Positions 29,539 to 38,229 of a DNA stretch of 64,000 nt are shown piece after piece (within the stretch, counting starts at the first letter, position 1; every line of letters begins with the position of its first letter). The notes below the pieces were generated by a model. That model saw nothing but the letters and a program-made list of their open reading frames with translations. It was not told where the DNA came from and did not search any database. Location: contig NZ_JAVCWH010000001.1 in NCBI RefSeq assembly GCF_030846195.1, positions 620,001-684,000 of the forward strand, in the 5' to 3' direction. The translations under genes were made by a program, and so were the position numbers. The DNA is from Paracoccus yibinensis. Its GTDB lineage: Bacteria; Pseudomonadota; Alphaproteobacteria; Rhodobacterales; Rhodobacteraceae.

Positions 29539-30804
29539 TTACGCGGCGTCAGCGGCCCGCCGGTCGGACGGATCGGACTGCTTTTCGTCCAGGGCGGCCT
29601 CGACCACAATGGTCGTGGCATTGGGCGTGATCACCGCGAAGTTGCCCTGTTCCTCGGGCGTCAGCGCGCGGCGGCGGGTGGTGCGCCAGCCCGCATAGAC
29701 CGTCAGCAGCGCCAGCAGCAGACCCATATAGACCCAGAACCCGTCCGGCCCGATGACCTCCATCAGCCAGCCGGTGATGACCGGGCCGCCCATCGACCCG
29801 ATGCCATAGATGAACAGCAGCCCGGCCGAGGCCGCCGCCATGTCCGTCTGGTCCAGGTAGTCGTTGGTATAGGCCAGCAGCAGCGCATAGATCGGGTTGA
29901 CCAGCCCGCCCATTAGCGCGCCCGCGATCACCAGCCCCAGCGTGCCGGGCTGCATAGCCAGCACTGCGACCCCCGTCGCAGCCCCTACGGCCGACAGCAT
30001 CAGCACCAGCTTGCGACGGTCATAGCGGTCGGAAATCCAGCCGATCGGATATTGCATCACCAACCCGCCCGCATAGCTTGCCGCCACGAAGATCGAGATC
30101 TGGGCGACCGATAGGCCGATGGCCGCGCCCCAGACGGACGACATGCCGGACAGCACGGCAAAGACCCCGCCGATCAGGAAGATGCCCACGCATCCCAGCG
30201 GAGAGGCGCGGTAAAGCTGCCTGAACGTCATGCGCTTGATGGTCTGGAACTGCGGTGCGGGACGTGCCGACAGAAGGATCGGCATGAAGGCAAAGGACAC
30301 CAGCACGGATGCGACGATGAACAGCGTATAGCCGCCCGGATCGCTGACATTCAGCAAGGCCTGCGCCGCCACGATCCCCAGAAGCTGCACGATCATATAG
30401 GCCGACAGGGTCTGGCCCCGGTTCTCGTTCGTCGATCCGGCGTTCAGCCAGCTCTCGGACGTGATGTAGACGCCGCAGAAGCAGTATCCGATGATGACGC
30501 GAAGAAGGGTCCACCAGATCCAGTTGGGTTCGACCGAATACAGCACCAGCACGGACGAGATCATCGACCCAAGCGCCGCGAAGACCCGCACATGGCCCAC
30601 GTTCTTGATCAGCGCAGGCACAGACAGGCTGCCCAGCAGGAAGCCCGCGTAATAGCCCGACATCGCGACCGACATCTGGAACGTCGGGATGCCCTCGATC
30701 CCGCCGCGGATGCCCAGCAGCGTCCCCTGCATCCCGTTGCCGACCATCAGCAGCAGGATCCCCAGGAACAGCGGCCATGTGGTTCGCAGCACGGAAAGCA
30801 TCAT
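29539..30804 (-). CDS. MFS transporter, YcaD-like
   Basis: A 421-residue major facilitator with 12 predicted helices. RTTWPLFLGILLLMVGNGMQ at the start, SESWLNAGSTNENRGQTLS after helix 4 and YPIGWISDRYDRRKLV between helices 8 and 9 match the YcaD-type efflux/uptake branch of unknown substrate. The C-terminal 35 residues are soluble and acidic. It lies between queA (73 bp upstream) and lpd on the same strand. Two adjacent ATGs can serve as start. Confidence 0.87.
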   Translation of the reverse strand: MMLSVLRTTWPLFLGILLLMVGNGMQGTLLGIRGGIEGIPTFQMSVAMSGYYAGFLLGSLSVPALIKNVGHVRVFAALGSMISSVLVLYSVEPNWIWWTLLRVIIGYCFCGVYITSESWLNAGSTNENRGQTLSAYMIVQLLGIVAAQALLNVSDPGGYTLFIVASVLVSFAFMPILLSARPAPQFQTIKRMTFRQLYRASPLGCVGIFLIGGVFAVLSGMSSVWGAAIGLSVAQISIFVAASYAGGLVMQYPIGWISDRYDRRKLVLMLSAVGAATGVAVLAMQPGTLGLVIAGALMGGLVNPIYALLLAYTNDYLDQTDMAAASAGLLFIYGIGSMGGPVITGWLMEVIGPDGFWVYMGLLLALLTVYAGWRTTRRRALTPEEQGNFAVITPNATTIVVEAALDEKQSDPSDRRAADAA

Positions 30805-30877
30805 TCATCTCTGATCGGGTTGCAGGAGCGTCCCTGTCTCGCCCATCCGGCGCAAAGGGGCCACCCGGAAAGCGACC

Positions 30878-31924
30878 CTATGGGATCAGCAGCGACGAAT
30901 CGCCATAGCTGAAGAAACGGTAGCCCGTCCCAACCGCATGGGCATAGATTTCCCTGATCTTTTCCGGCCCCATCAGCGCCGAGACCAGCATCAGCAGCGT
31001 CGATTTCGGCAGGTGGAAATTGGTCATCAGCCCGTCGGTCACCCGGAAGTGATAGCCGGGATAGATGAAGATGTCGGTCGTCCCCTGAAAGGGTCGGACC
31101 GTTCCATCGTCCTGCGCGGCAGATTCGATCAGCCGCAGCGCGGTGGTGCCGACCGGGATCACGCGCCTCCCCTCCGCCTTGGCGCGGTTGATCGCAATCG
31201 CCGCACCCGCGCCGACCTCGCCCCATTCGGCATGCATCCGGTGGGTGGTCACGTCCTCGACCTTGACCGGCAGGAAGGTGCCCGCACCGACATGCAGGGT
31301 GACATGGACGAACTCGACGCCCTTCGCAGCCAGGGTGTCCAGCAGGGCGTCGTCGAAATGCAGGCTGGCGGTGGGGGCCGCGACGGCGCCCTGCCGAGCC
31401 GCCCAGACTGTCTGGTAGTCCTGCCGGTCTTGGTCATCGGGCGCCCGCAACGCGGCGATATAGGGCGGCAAGGGCATGGCGCCCACCTTTTGCAGCGCCG
31501 CATCGAAGACGTCCCCTTCCGCATCGAAGCGCAGGCGCAATTCGCCATCCGCGATCTGGGCCACCTCGGCGGACAGGGCATCGCCGAACCGGATCACCTC
31601 GCCCGGGCGCAGCTTTCGCAAGGGTTTGGCCAGGGCGCGCCAGCCATCGGCCTGGGGTTCCAGAAGCGTCACCTCGATCCCCGCCACGGCCTCACCCTGA
31701 GGCGTGACGCGCGTCCGCGTTCCGGTCAGTCGGGCGGGAATGACCTTGGTGTCGTTCAGCACCAGCACATCGCCCGAACGCAGGATGTCCGGCAGGTCGC
31801 TGACACGGCGATCCGCAATCCTGCCGCCTTCGGCAAGCAGCAGGCGCGCCGAGGTGCGCGGACGGGCCGGACGCGTGGCAATCAGGCCGGGAGGCAGGTC
31901 GAAATCGAAATCGGACAGCTTCAT
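30878..31924 (-). CDS. queA: S-adenosylmethionine:tRNA ribosyltransferase-isomerase
   Basis: Transfers and isomerises the ribosyl group of SAM to preQ1-tRNA, giving epoxyqueuosine. The 348-residue protein starts with [19 protein letters not shown] and contains [28 protein letters not shown] and [21 protein letters not shown] in the usual order. The frame is open 15 codons further upstream, but homologues start at MKLSDFDF. Divergent from bfd. Confidence 0.95.
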   Translation of the reverse strand: MKLSDFDFDLPPGLIATRPARPRTSARLLLAEGGRIADRRVSDLPDILRSGDVLVLNDTKVIPARLTGTRTRVTPQGEAVAGIEVTLLEPQADGWRALAKPLRKLRPGEVIRFGDALSAEVAQIADGELRLRFDAEGDVFDAALQKVGAMPLPPYIAALRAPDDQDRQDYQTVWAARQGAVAAPTASLHFDDALLDTLAAKGVEFVHVTLHVGAGTFLPVKVEDVTTHRMHAEWGEVGAGAAIAINRAKAEGRRVIPVGTTALRLIESAAQDDGTVRPFQGTTDIFIYPGYHFRVTDGLMTNFHLPKSTLLMLVSALMGPEKIREIYAHAVGTGYRFFSYGDSSLLIP

Positions 31925-32046
31925 GGCCGCGCTTCTGCGACAGGCCGCCGTGCCGGTCAAGACACGCATCCTTGAATTCCAACCAAAAAAGTCACCTTTA
32001 CTTTCCCGACAGAATCGCTAGGTTCCCGCTTGATAGGAGACCTGTG

Positions 32047-32340
32047 ATGATCGTCTGCCATTGCACGCAAATCTCGGATCATGAGATCAAGGCGGCCATC
32101 GACTGGATGCGGACCGCGGATCCAGAAACGATCATCACGCCGGGCAAGATCTATCACGCCTTGGGCAAACGGGCCGATTGCGGCGGATGTATGCCGCTCT
32201 TTCTGGACACCATGCGTCACTGCGATAATCTGGGCGTGGCCCCGCCGATTTTGCGGGCAAAAACAGATATCGCAAAGGACACCCACCATGAAGGGCGACG
32301 CAAAGGTCATCGACTATCTCAACGCGGCGCTGCGGTCTGA
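32047..32340 (+). CDS. bfd: Bacterioferritin-associated ferredoxin
   Basis: [2Fe-2S] protein that reduces the ferric core of bacterioferritin to release iron. The four cysteines are in the family pattern: C4-H-C6 at the N-terminus and C45-G-G-C48. At 97 residues it is longer than E. coli Bfd (64); the extra polar tail comes from reading 53 bp into the bfr gene in another frame. TAGGAGACC precedes the ATG. The overlap couples its translation to bfr. Confidence 0.9.
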   Translation: MIVCHCTQISDHEIKAAIDWMRTADPETIITPGKIYHALGKRADCGGCMPLFLDTMRHCDNLGVAPPILRAKTDIAKDTHHEGRRKGHRLSQRGAAV

Positions 32341-32773
32341 ACTGACCGCCGTCAGCCAGTACTGGCTGCACTATCGTTTGCAGGAAGACTGGGGCTTTGG
32401 CCGCATCGCCGACAAGTCGCGCGAGGAATCCATCGAGGAGATGCATCACGCCGATCGGCTGATCGCGCGCATCATCTTCCTGGAAGGCCATCCGAACCTG
32501 CAAAAGCTCGATCCGCTGCGCATCGGCCAGAACCTGCGCGAAACGCTGGAAGCGGATCTTGCCGCCGAACATGATGCCCGTTCCCTGTATCTGGAGGCGC
32601 GCGAGTATTGTTCCAGCGTCAACGACCAGGTGTCCAAGGCGCTGTTCGACGACCTGATCAAGGACGAGGAAGGCCATATCGACTTCCTGGAAACGCAGAT
32701 CCAGCTCTACGAGACGATCGGCGCCCAGAACTATGGTCAGTTGAACGCAAAGCCCGCCGACAAGGCGGAGTAA
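32288..32773 (+). CDS. bfr: Bacterioferritin
   Basis: A 161-residue subunit of the 24-mer heme-containing iron-storage shell. The diiron ferroxidase ligands are all present at the E. coli numbering (E18, E51, H54, E94, E127, H130), and so is the heme-binding M52. [20 protein letters not shown] is the standard N-terminus. It starts inside the 3' end of bfd, an arrangement that would balance the store and its reductase. Confidence 0.96.
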   Translation: MKGDAKVIDYLNAALRSELTAVSQYWLHYRLQEDWGFGRIADKSREESIEEMHHADRLIARIIFLEGHPNLQKLDPLRIGQNLRETLEADLAAEHDARSLYLEAREYCSSVNDQVSKALFDDLIKDEEGHIDFLETQIQLYETIGAQNYGQLNAKPADKAE

Positions 32774-32779
32774 TCCTTT

Positions 32780-32806
32780 GGGCCATCCCTTGCTGGGGTG
32801 GCCTTA
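32780..32806 (+). terminator. Hairpin after bfr
   Basis: GGCCATCCC / GGGGTGGCC (one wobble pair) with loop TTGCT lies just after the bfr stop. The T-run is weak. It also covers the 3' end of the convergent sortable-protein gene. Confidence 0.45.
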
Positions 32807-33349
32807 GCCCTTGACGCGACGCAGCAAGGTCAACGCCAACAGCGCCGCGATCAACATGGGCGCCGCATCGGGCAGAGGGACAGGGACCAGCGGCGGCAAT
32901 TCGGGCGATGGTGGCTGTTCGATAGCCGGCGTCGTGGGCTGGCCAGGCTTATTCGGAATGGGACCGGTGCTCCCCTCAGGGGGGTTGGACGATGTCTCCT
33001 CGACCACCGGTTTGCCCTTGCCCGGCGAACCTGACACCGGTGACCCGCTACCTCCGCCCCACACAGGAACCGGCCAGGACCCTGGGCCGGCGGCGCTGCC
33101 CGGGATTCCCGAGGCAAGCGCAATCGCCAGCGGTCCGGCCGCATCCGTCAACAGCGCCATGGGTTCGAATGGCAGTTGATAGGCGTCGTAACCCGCAGGC
33201 ACCTTGCCTTCCAATGGGCTGTCATCACCCACGACCAAGGTCAGCCGATCGCCATACTGATCACGCTGGACAGCATGAACGGCCGGCCGAAATCCCATGT
33301 GGGGGAAAAAATACAGGCACTGTTCTTCGGACGTGCAAAGGGGCTGCAT
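32804..33349 (-). CDS. VPLPA-CTERM-like sortable protein without signal peptide, possibly truncated
   Basis: The C-terminus has a sorting tail (LVPVPLPDAAP, hydrophobic helix, LLRRVKG) after a Pro/Gly/Ser-rich linker of about 70 residues. An exported protein needs an N-terminal signal peptide, yet the ATG used here (MQPLCTSEEQC) has none. Reading further upstream in frame gives VVPSVA before this ATG, preceded by a TGA and then by MFVGAIVQDPQGG. So the gene is either broken by TGA and 5' loss, or starts at the internal ATG and is non-functional for export. The folded part (about 20-90) was not recognised. It follows gph on the same strand. Confidence 0.55.
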   Translation of the reverse strand: MQPLCTSEEQCLYFFPHMGFRPAVHAVQRDQYGDRLTLVVGDDSPLEGKVPAGYDAYQLPFEPMALLTDAAGPLAIALASGIPGSAAGPGSWPVPVWGGGSGSPVSGSPGKGKPVVEETSSNPPEGSTGPIPNKPGQPTTPAIEQPPSPELPPLVPVPLPDAAPMLIAALLALTLLRRVKG

Positions 33350-33432
33350 CGCGACACTCGGGACAACATGCCGGTATCAGCGATCCAGCCCGCCCTGCGG
33401 GTCTTGAACAATGGCACCGACAAACATGAACA

Positions 33433-33458
33433 ACTTGTTAGCCTCTTCTGGCTAACAA
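33433..33458 (-). terminator. Perfect hairpin downstream of gph
   Basis: On the minus strand, CTTGTTAGCC-AGAAGA-GGCTAACAAG forms a perfect 10-bp stem followed by TTGTTC. It is probably the gph terminator, or an attenuator in the leader of the sortable-protein gene. Confidence 0.55.
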
Positions 33459-33519
33459 GGGGGTGCCACATTGTAATATGTCTAAATAGTCAGCCTGTTC
33501 GGATGGAACCAAACCTGAC

Positions 33520-34194
33520 CTATTCCAACCAACGGCGCGCCAGATCGGGCAATTCGTCGAAATGTCCGATCAAGGCGTCGGGTGCGAGGCGGGAAATCGC
33601 CTCCCCCTCGGGTCCGAAGGACACCAGGGCCACCCGAACCCCCGCCGCCGTTGCGGTCTTGCGGTCCGTTTCGGTATCGCCCACCAGAAAGGACGCCTGG
33701 ACCGTGCCTCCGGCGCGTTCCACCGCTGCGCGATAGGGGCGCGGATCGGGTTTCCTGACCGGCAGCGTATCGGCCGCAACCAGGGATGCGAACCGGCTGC
33801 GCACCCCAAGCGCATCCAGCAGGGTTTCGGCCAGGGCGCCGGGCTTGTTGGTGCAGACCGACAGGATATGCCCGTCGGCCGCCAGGCGGTCCAGCGTCTC
33901 CTCGACGCCCGGATACAGCTTGGTGTGGACGGCGATGTTTTCGCCGTAATGATCCAGCAGCCGGGGATAATCCTCATCCTCGGCGCCCGGCGGCAGCAGC
34001 ATGTCAGCGCTCATCCGGCCGTATCCTGCCCGCAGCATCGCCCGCCCGCCGTGGAACGCAGTCAGCGCATCCGCCACCGGGTCCAGGGCAACCTCGATCC
34101 CGCGCGCTGCAAAGCAGGCATTCGCCGCCGCGATCAGATCGGCCGAGGTATCGGCAAGCGTCCCGTCCAGATCGAAGACCACCGTTCCCGCCAT
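33520..34194 (-). CDS. gph: Phosphoglycolate phosphatase
   Basis: HAD-family hydrolase (224 residues) removing phosphate from 2-phosphoglycolate. Motif I is VVFDLDGTLADTSADL (Asp nucleophile and acid/base), motif II is CTNKP, and the motif III/IV region has the Lys in LPVRKPDPRPY and GDTETDRKTA. The cap of about 70 residues follows motif I. The start is the ATG after GGGCAGGGGC. Divergent from glmU across 116 bp. Confidence 0.92.
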   Translation of the reverse strand: MAGTVVFDLDGTLADTSADLIAAANACFAARGIEVALDPVADALTAFHGGRAMLRAGYGRMSADMLLPPGAEDEDYPRLLDHYGENIAVHTKLYPGVEETLDRLAADGHILSVCTNKPGALAETLLDALGVRSRFASLVAADTLPVRKPDPRPYRAAVERAGGTVQASFLVGDTETDRKTATAAGVRVALVSFGPEGEAISRLAPDALIGHFDELPDLARRWLE

Positions 34195-34310
34195 GCCCCT
34201 GCCCTTCCCGTAACGATCCGACACCAAAGGTGAACACACGGGGCTTTCCCCTGCGCGTCGCCCCGATTAGAACGCCCCGCAACGAATTTGAACAGGCATT
34301 GGGGACAGGC

Positions 34311-35654
34311 ATGGCAGAGAAACCCGTGGCGATCGTGATCCTTGCGGCCGGACAGGGCAGCAGGATGCAATCCGACCTGCCCAAGGTGCTGCACCGGCTG
34401 GCAGGCGCGCCGCTGATCGGCCATGCGCTTGGTGCGGCGCGCACGCTGGAACCGGAACAGGTGATCGTCGTTGCGGGCCATGGCGCCGACCTTGTGACCA
34501 AGGCCGTGGGCAGGATCGACCCCGAGGCGCGGATCGTCCTGCAATCCGAACAGCTTGGCACCGGCCATGCCGTCCGCCAAGCCCTGCCGGAACTGGAGGG
34601 TTTCGAGGGCCGCGTGATCGTCCTTTACGGCGACACCCCCTTCATCGGCGAGGATACGCTGGCGGCGCTGGCCGCGCACCCCGCCGACCTCGTGGTCCTG
34701 GGCTTCGAGGCCGAGGATCCGGGCCGCTATGGCCGGTTGATCCTGACGGCGCGCGGTCTGGAACGGATCGTGGAATTCAAGGACGCCGACGCGGCCACGC
34801 GCGAGATTGCGCTGTGCAATTCCGGTGTGATGGCGCTTGATGCAGCCCTGCTGCGGCAACTGATCGTCCGGCTGACGAACCAGAACGCATCGGGCGAATA
34901 CTACCTGACCGACCTGGTGGCCCTTGCCCGCGCCGAAGGCCGCAGCACCGATGTCGTGACCTGCGACGAATCCGAGACGCTGGGCATCAACACCCGCGCG
35001 GAACTGGCCACGGCCGAGGCGGCGTTCCAGGACCGCGCCCGCACCCGCGCGCTGGAGGACGGCGTGACGCTGTGCGATCCCGGCACCGTCTGGTTCGCCC
35101 TGGACACGGTGATCGGCCGCGATGCGGTGATCGGCCAGAATGTCGTCTTCGGTCCCGGCGTGACCGTTGAGTCGGGGGCCGAGATCCTGCCCTTCTGCCA
35201 TCTTGAGGGGTGTCATGTATCCTCGGGCGCGACGGTCGGACCCTTCGCCCGCCTGCGTCCCGGCGCGGAACTGGGCGGCGACGTGCATGTCGGCAACTTT
35301 GTGGAAATCAAGAACTCCGTTCTGGACGAAGGCGTGAAGGTCGGCCACCTGACCTATCTGGGTGACGCCCATGTGGGCGAACACACGAACATCGGCGCGG
35401 GAACCATCACCTGCAACTATGACGGCGCCATGAAGCACCGGACCGAGATCGGCGCCCGCGCCTTCATCGGCAGCGACACGATGCTGGTGGCGCCCGTGCG
35501 CGTGGGCCATGACGCCCTGACCGGATCGGGTTCGGTCATCACCGAGGATGTGCCCGATGGCGCCCTTGGGCTTGGCCGGGCACGGCAGACCACGAAGCCG
35601 GGCCTTGCCATCCGCCTGATGGCCGCCCTGCGCGCGAAGAAGGAGGCCCGCTGA
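34311..35654 (+). CDS. glmU: Bifunctional UDP-N-acetylglucosamine pyrophosphorylase / glucosamine-1-phosphate acetyltransferase
   Basis: Makes UDP-GlcNAc from GlcN-1-P, acetyl-CoA and UTP for peptidoglycan and LPS. The N-terminal uridyltransferase domain has LAAGQGSRMQSDLPKVLH and YGDTPFI; the C-terminal left-handed beta-helix carries hexapeptide repeats, KNSVLDEGVKVGHLTYLGD and NIGAGTITCNYDG. 447 residues. Its stop shares one base with the glmS start, so both amino-sugar enzymes are made together. A long open frame upstream of the ATG is not coding. Confidence 0.96.
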   Translation: MAEKPVAIVILAAGQGSRMQSDLPKVLHRLAGAPLIGHALGAARTLEPEQVIVVAGHGADLVTKAVGRIDPEARIVLQSEQLGTGHAVRQALPELEGFEGRVIVLYGDTPFIGEDTLAALAAHPADLVVLGFEAEDPGRYGRLILTARGLERIVEFKDADAATREIALCNSGVMALDAALLRQLIVRLTNQNASGEYYLTDLVALARAEGRSTDVVTCDESETLGINTRAELATAEAAFQDRARTRALEDGVTLCDPGTVWFALDTVIGRDAVIGQNVVFGPGVTVESGAEILPFCHLEGCHVSSGATVGPFARLRPGAELGGDVHVGNFVEIKNSVLDEGVKVGHLTYLGDAHVGEHTNIGAGTITCNYDGAMKHRTEIGARAFIGSDTMLVAPVRVGHDALTGSGSVITEDVPDGALGLGRARQTTKPGLAIRLMAALRAKKEAR

Positions 35655-37471
35655 TGTGCGGCATCATCGGTATCCTCGGCTCTCACGAGGTGTCCCCGCA
35701 ACTGGTCGATGCACTGCGTCGGCTGGAATACCGCGGCTATGACAGCGCCGGGGTCGCGACCGTCGATGCCAGCGGCCGCCTGGACCGGCGCCGCGCGGTA
35801 GGCAAGCTGGTGAACCTGTCCGACCGGCTGGTCCACGACCCCCTGCCCGGCCATATCGGCATCGGCCACACCCGCTGGGCCACCCATGGCGCGGCGACCG
35901 AAGTGAACGCCCATCCCCACCAGTCCGGCCCCGTGGCCGTGGTCCACAACGGCATCATCGAGAACTTCCGCGAATTGCGCGAGGAACTGGGCAGTCTGGG
36001 CATCCAGCCGCAATCGCAGACCGACACCGAGACCGTGGCGCTGTGGACCGCGCATTACATGACCCAGGGTGCGACGCCGATCGAGGCCGCGCGCCAGACG
36101 CTGTCGCGGCTGAAGGGGGCCTTTGCCCTGGCCTTCCTGTTCGACGGCGAACAGGACCTAATGATCGCCGCCCGCAAGGGCAGCCCCCTGGCCATTGGCC
36201 ACGGCGACAGAGAGATGTTCCTGGGATCGGACGCGGTTGCGCTGGCGCCCTTTACCGACCGGATCACCTATCTGGAAGACGGCGACCACGCCGTCCTGAC
36301 CCGCGCGGGGGTGCAGATCTTCGACGCCGAGGGCAACCAGACCAACCGCATCGAAGCCCGTATCGACACGGGCGCGACCGCCATCGACAAGGGCGGTTAC
36401 CGGCATTTCATGGCCAAGGAAATCGCCGAACAGCCCGTGGTGATCGGCGACGTGCTGAACCACTATGTCAAGGGCGACCGGATCGTCCTGCCGGATGGAA
36501 TCGATTTCCAGGGCATTGACCGGATCAGCCTGGTCGGCTGCGGCACCGCGCATCTGGCGGGCCATGTCGCGAAATACTGGTTCGAACAACTGGCGGGCCT
36601 GCCCTGCGACATCGACGTGGCGTCCGAGTTCCGCTATCGCGAACCGCCCCTGTCCGCCCGCAGCTGGTTCATCGCCGTCAGCCAGTCGGGAGAGACCGCC
36701 GACACCCTGGCCGCGCTGCATTATGCCAAGGACCATGTCGCCCGGACCATCGGGCTGGTCAACGTGGGCACCTCGGCCATCGCGCGGGATTCCGACATCG
36801 CGTTGCCCACCCTGGCAGGGATCGAGGTCAGCGTGGCCTCCTCCAAGGCCTTCACCTGTCAGTTGACGGTGCTGGCGATCCTGGCGCTGAAGGCCGCCCA
36901 TGACCGGGGGCGCATCGACGATGGCGCATTGGCGGCGCATCTGGCCGACCTGCGGTCCATTCCCGGCCTGATGCAGCAAACGCTGGCCCTGTCGGATGCC
37001 TGCCGCGCGCAGTCGGAATGGCTGTCCCAAGCCCGCGACGTGCTGTTCCTGGGCCGGGGCGCCCTTTATCCGGTGGCCCTGGAAGGGGCGTTGAAGCTCA
37101 AGGAACTCAGCTATATCCATGCCGAGGGCTATGCCTCGGGCGAATTGAAGCACGGGCCGATTGCGCTGATCGACCGCGACGTGCCGGTGATCGTGCTGGC
37201 CCCGCATGACGCGCTGTTCGAAAAGACCGTGTCCAACATGCAGGAGGTCATGGCCCGCCACGGCCCGATCCTGCTGTTGTCGGACGACGACGGCCTGGCC
37301 TCGGCCAGCCATGGGGTTCAGGGAAGCCTGCGGATGCCCTCGGGCGGCGGAGTCTTCCAGCCGATCCTTTATGCGATCCCGATGCAGTATCTGGCCTATC
37401 ACACGGCCGTGGCCAAGGGCACCGACGTGGACCAGCCCCGCAACCTTGCGAAATCCGTCACGGTCGAGTGA
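35654..37471 (+). CDS. glmS: Glutamine-fructose-6-phosphate aminotransferase (isomerising)
   Basis: Fructose-6-P + Gln to GlcN-6-P + Glu, the entry into amino-sugar synthesis. 605 residues: N-terminal Ntn glutaminase starting MCGIIG (the Cys becomes the nucleophile), then two SIS domains with SQSGETADT and the second sugar-binding lobe, ending in the conserved PRNLAKSVTVE. Coupled to glmU by a one-base overlap. A GC-rich hairpin follows; no glmS ribozyme is seen, as expected outside Firmicutes. Confidence 0.97.
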   Translation: MCGIIGILGSHEVSPQLVDALRRLEYRGYDSAGVATVDASGRLDRRRAVGKLVNLSDRLVHDPLPGHIGIGHTRWATHGAATEVNAHPHQSGPVAVVHNGIIENFRELREELGSLGIQPQSQTDTETVALWTAHYMTQGATPIEAARQTLSRLKGAFALAFLFDGEQDLMIAARKGSPLAIGHGDREMFLGSDAVALAPFTDRITYLEDGDHAVLTRAGVQIFDAEGNQTNRIEARIDTGATAIDKGGYRHFMAKEIAEQPVVIGDVLNHYVKGDRIVLPDGIDFQGIDRISLVGCGTAHLAGHVAKYWFEQLAGLPCDIDVASEFRYREPPLSARSWFIAVSQSGETADTLAALHYAKDHVARTIGLVNVGTSAIARDSDIALPTLAGIEVSVASSKAFTCQLTVLAILALKAAHDRGRIDDGALAAHLADLRSIPGLMQQTLALSDACRAQSEWLSQARDVLFLGRGALYPVALEGALKLKELSYIHAEGYASGELKHGPIALIDRDVPVIVLAPHDALFEKTVSNMQEVMARHGPILLLSDDDGLASASHGVQGSLRMPSGGGVFQPILYAIPMQYLAYHTAVAKGTDVDQPRNLAKSVTVE

Positions 37472-37476
37472 CGACA

Positions 37477-37501
37477 GGCGCGCGGGCCGGACCCGCGCGC
37501 C
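37477..37501. terminator. Symmetric hairpin between glmS and ribH
   Basis: GGCGCGCGGG-CCGGA-CCCGCGCGCC, a perfect 10-bp stem in the 36-bp convergent gap. It probably terminates both transcripts, although T-runs are lacking. Confidence 0.55.
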
Positions 37502-37507
37502 ATTGCC

Positions 37508-37981
37508 TTATGCGACCTCGGCGCGGCCCTCGGCGGCGATCCGGGCGTCCAGTTCCAGCATCTGGTGGACGGCATTCGCGGCCTCGGCGCCCTTCTTGAC
37601 GAAGTGGTCGCGATAGAAACCCGTCAGCAGTTCGGTTTCCTGATAGTTGTGCGGCGTCAGCGAAACCGAAAAGCACGGCACGCCGGTTTCCAGGCCGACA
37701 TTCATCAGCCCGGTGACAACGGCGGTGGCGACGAAATCGTAGCGATAGATGCCGCCATCCACCACCAGGGCCGCGGCCACAACGGCGTCGTATTTGCCGG
37801 TCTGGGCCAGCTTCTTGGCCAGCAGCGGCATCTCGAAGGCGCCGGGCACGTCATAGGCCACGACGGTCGCGCCGGGGATCAGGCGCTTCTGTTCGGCCAG
37901 AAAGCCTTCGTGCGCGCGGTCCACGACATCGGAATGCCAGCGGGCCTTGATGAAGGCGATGCGGGGGGTCTTGTGGGTCAT
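37508..37981 (-). CDS. ribH: 6,7-dimethyl-8-ribityllumazine synthase, type II (RibH2-like)
   Basis: Condenses 5-amino-6-ribitylaminouracil with dihydroxybutanone phosphate in riboflavin synthesis. 157 residues; RIAFIKARWHSDVV, the substrate loop VPGAFEMPLLA and VVDGGIYRYDFVA are of the RibH2 form found in Rhizobiales and Rhodobacteraceae, which forms decamers rather than 60-mers. It is the only riboflavin gene here and lies directly behind an FMN riboswitch, so it forms a separately controlled unit. Confidence 0.93.
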   Translation of the reverse strand: MTHKTPRIAFIKARWHSDVVDRAHEGFLAEQKRLIPGATVVAYDVPGAFEMPLLAKKLAQTGKYDAVVAAALVVDGGIYRYDFVATAVVTGLMNVGLETGVPCFSVSLTPHNYQETELLTGFYRDHFVKKGAEAANAVHQMLELDARIAAEGRAEVA

Positions 37982-38060
37982 CTTTCAGGAACCTTACGTT
38001 GCTTGCGTATGGTCCCAGGACACGAGCCATGACCGCCCCCTGGGAGGGACGCGGCCACGG

Positions 38061-38183
38061 TTCTCTTTCATCCAGACTATGACTGTCGGCCCCGGAGTTT
38101 CACCGGATCTGCTGGCCCTTTCGTTGCCGAAAGGCGCTCGCGGGCTGTGACCGCCGGTGGGGAATTGCACCCCGCCCTGAGAA
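38061..38183 (-). promoter_or_regulatory. FMN riboswitch (RFN element) controlling ribH
   Basis: On the minus strand the conserved blocks run in order: GGGCGGGGTGCAATTCCCCA, CCGGCGGT, AGCCCGCGAGC, CAGCAGATCCGGTGAAACTC, CCGGGGCCGACAGT and GTCTGGATGAAAGAGAA. The 5' and 3' ends (TTCTCAGGG / GAAAGAGAA) close the P1 stem. The expression platform is the about 80 nt to the ribH ATG, which can form a CCCAGG / CCTGGG stem; control is probably at translation. Confidence 0.95.
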
Positions 38184-38229
38184 CGGCCCCTGATTACCAC
38201 GCATCTGCCCGTCCGCCAAGGGGCGCGCG

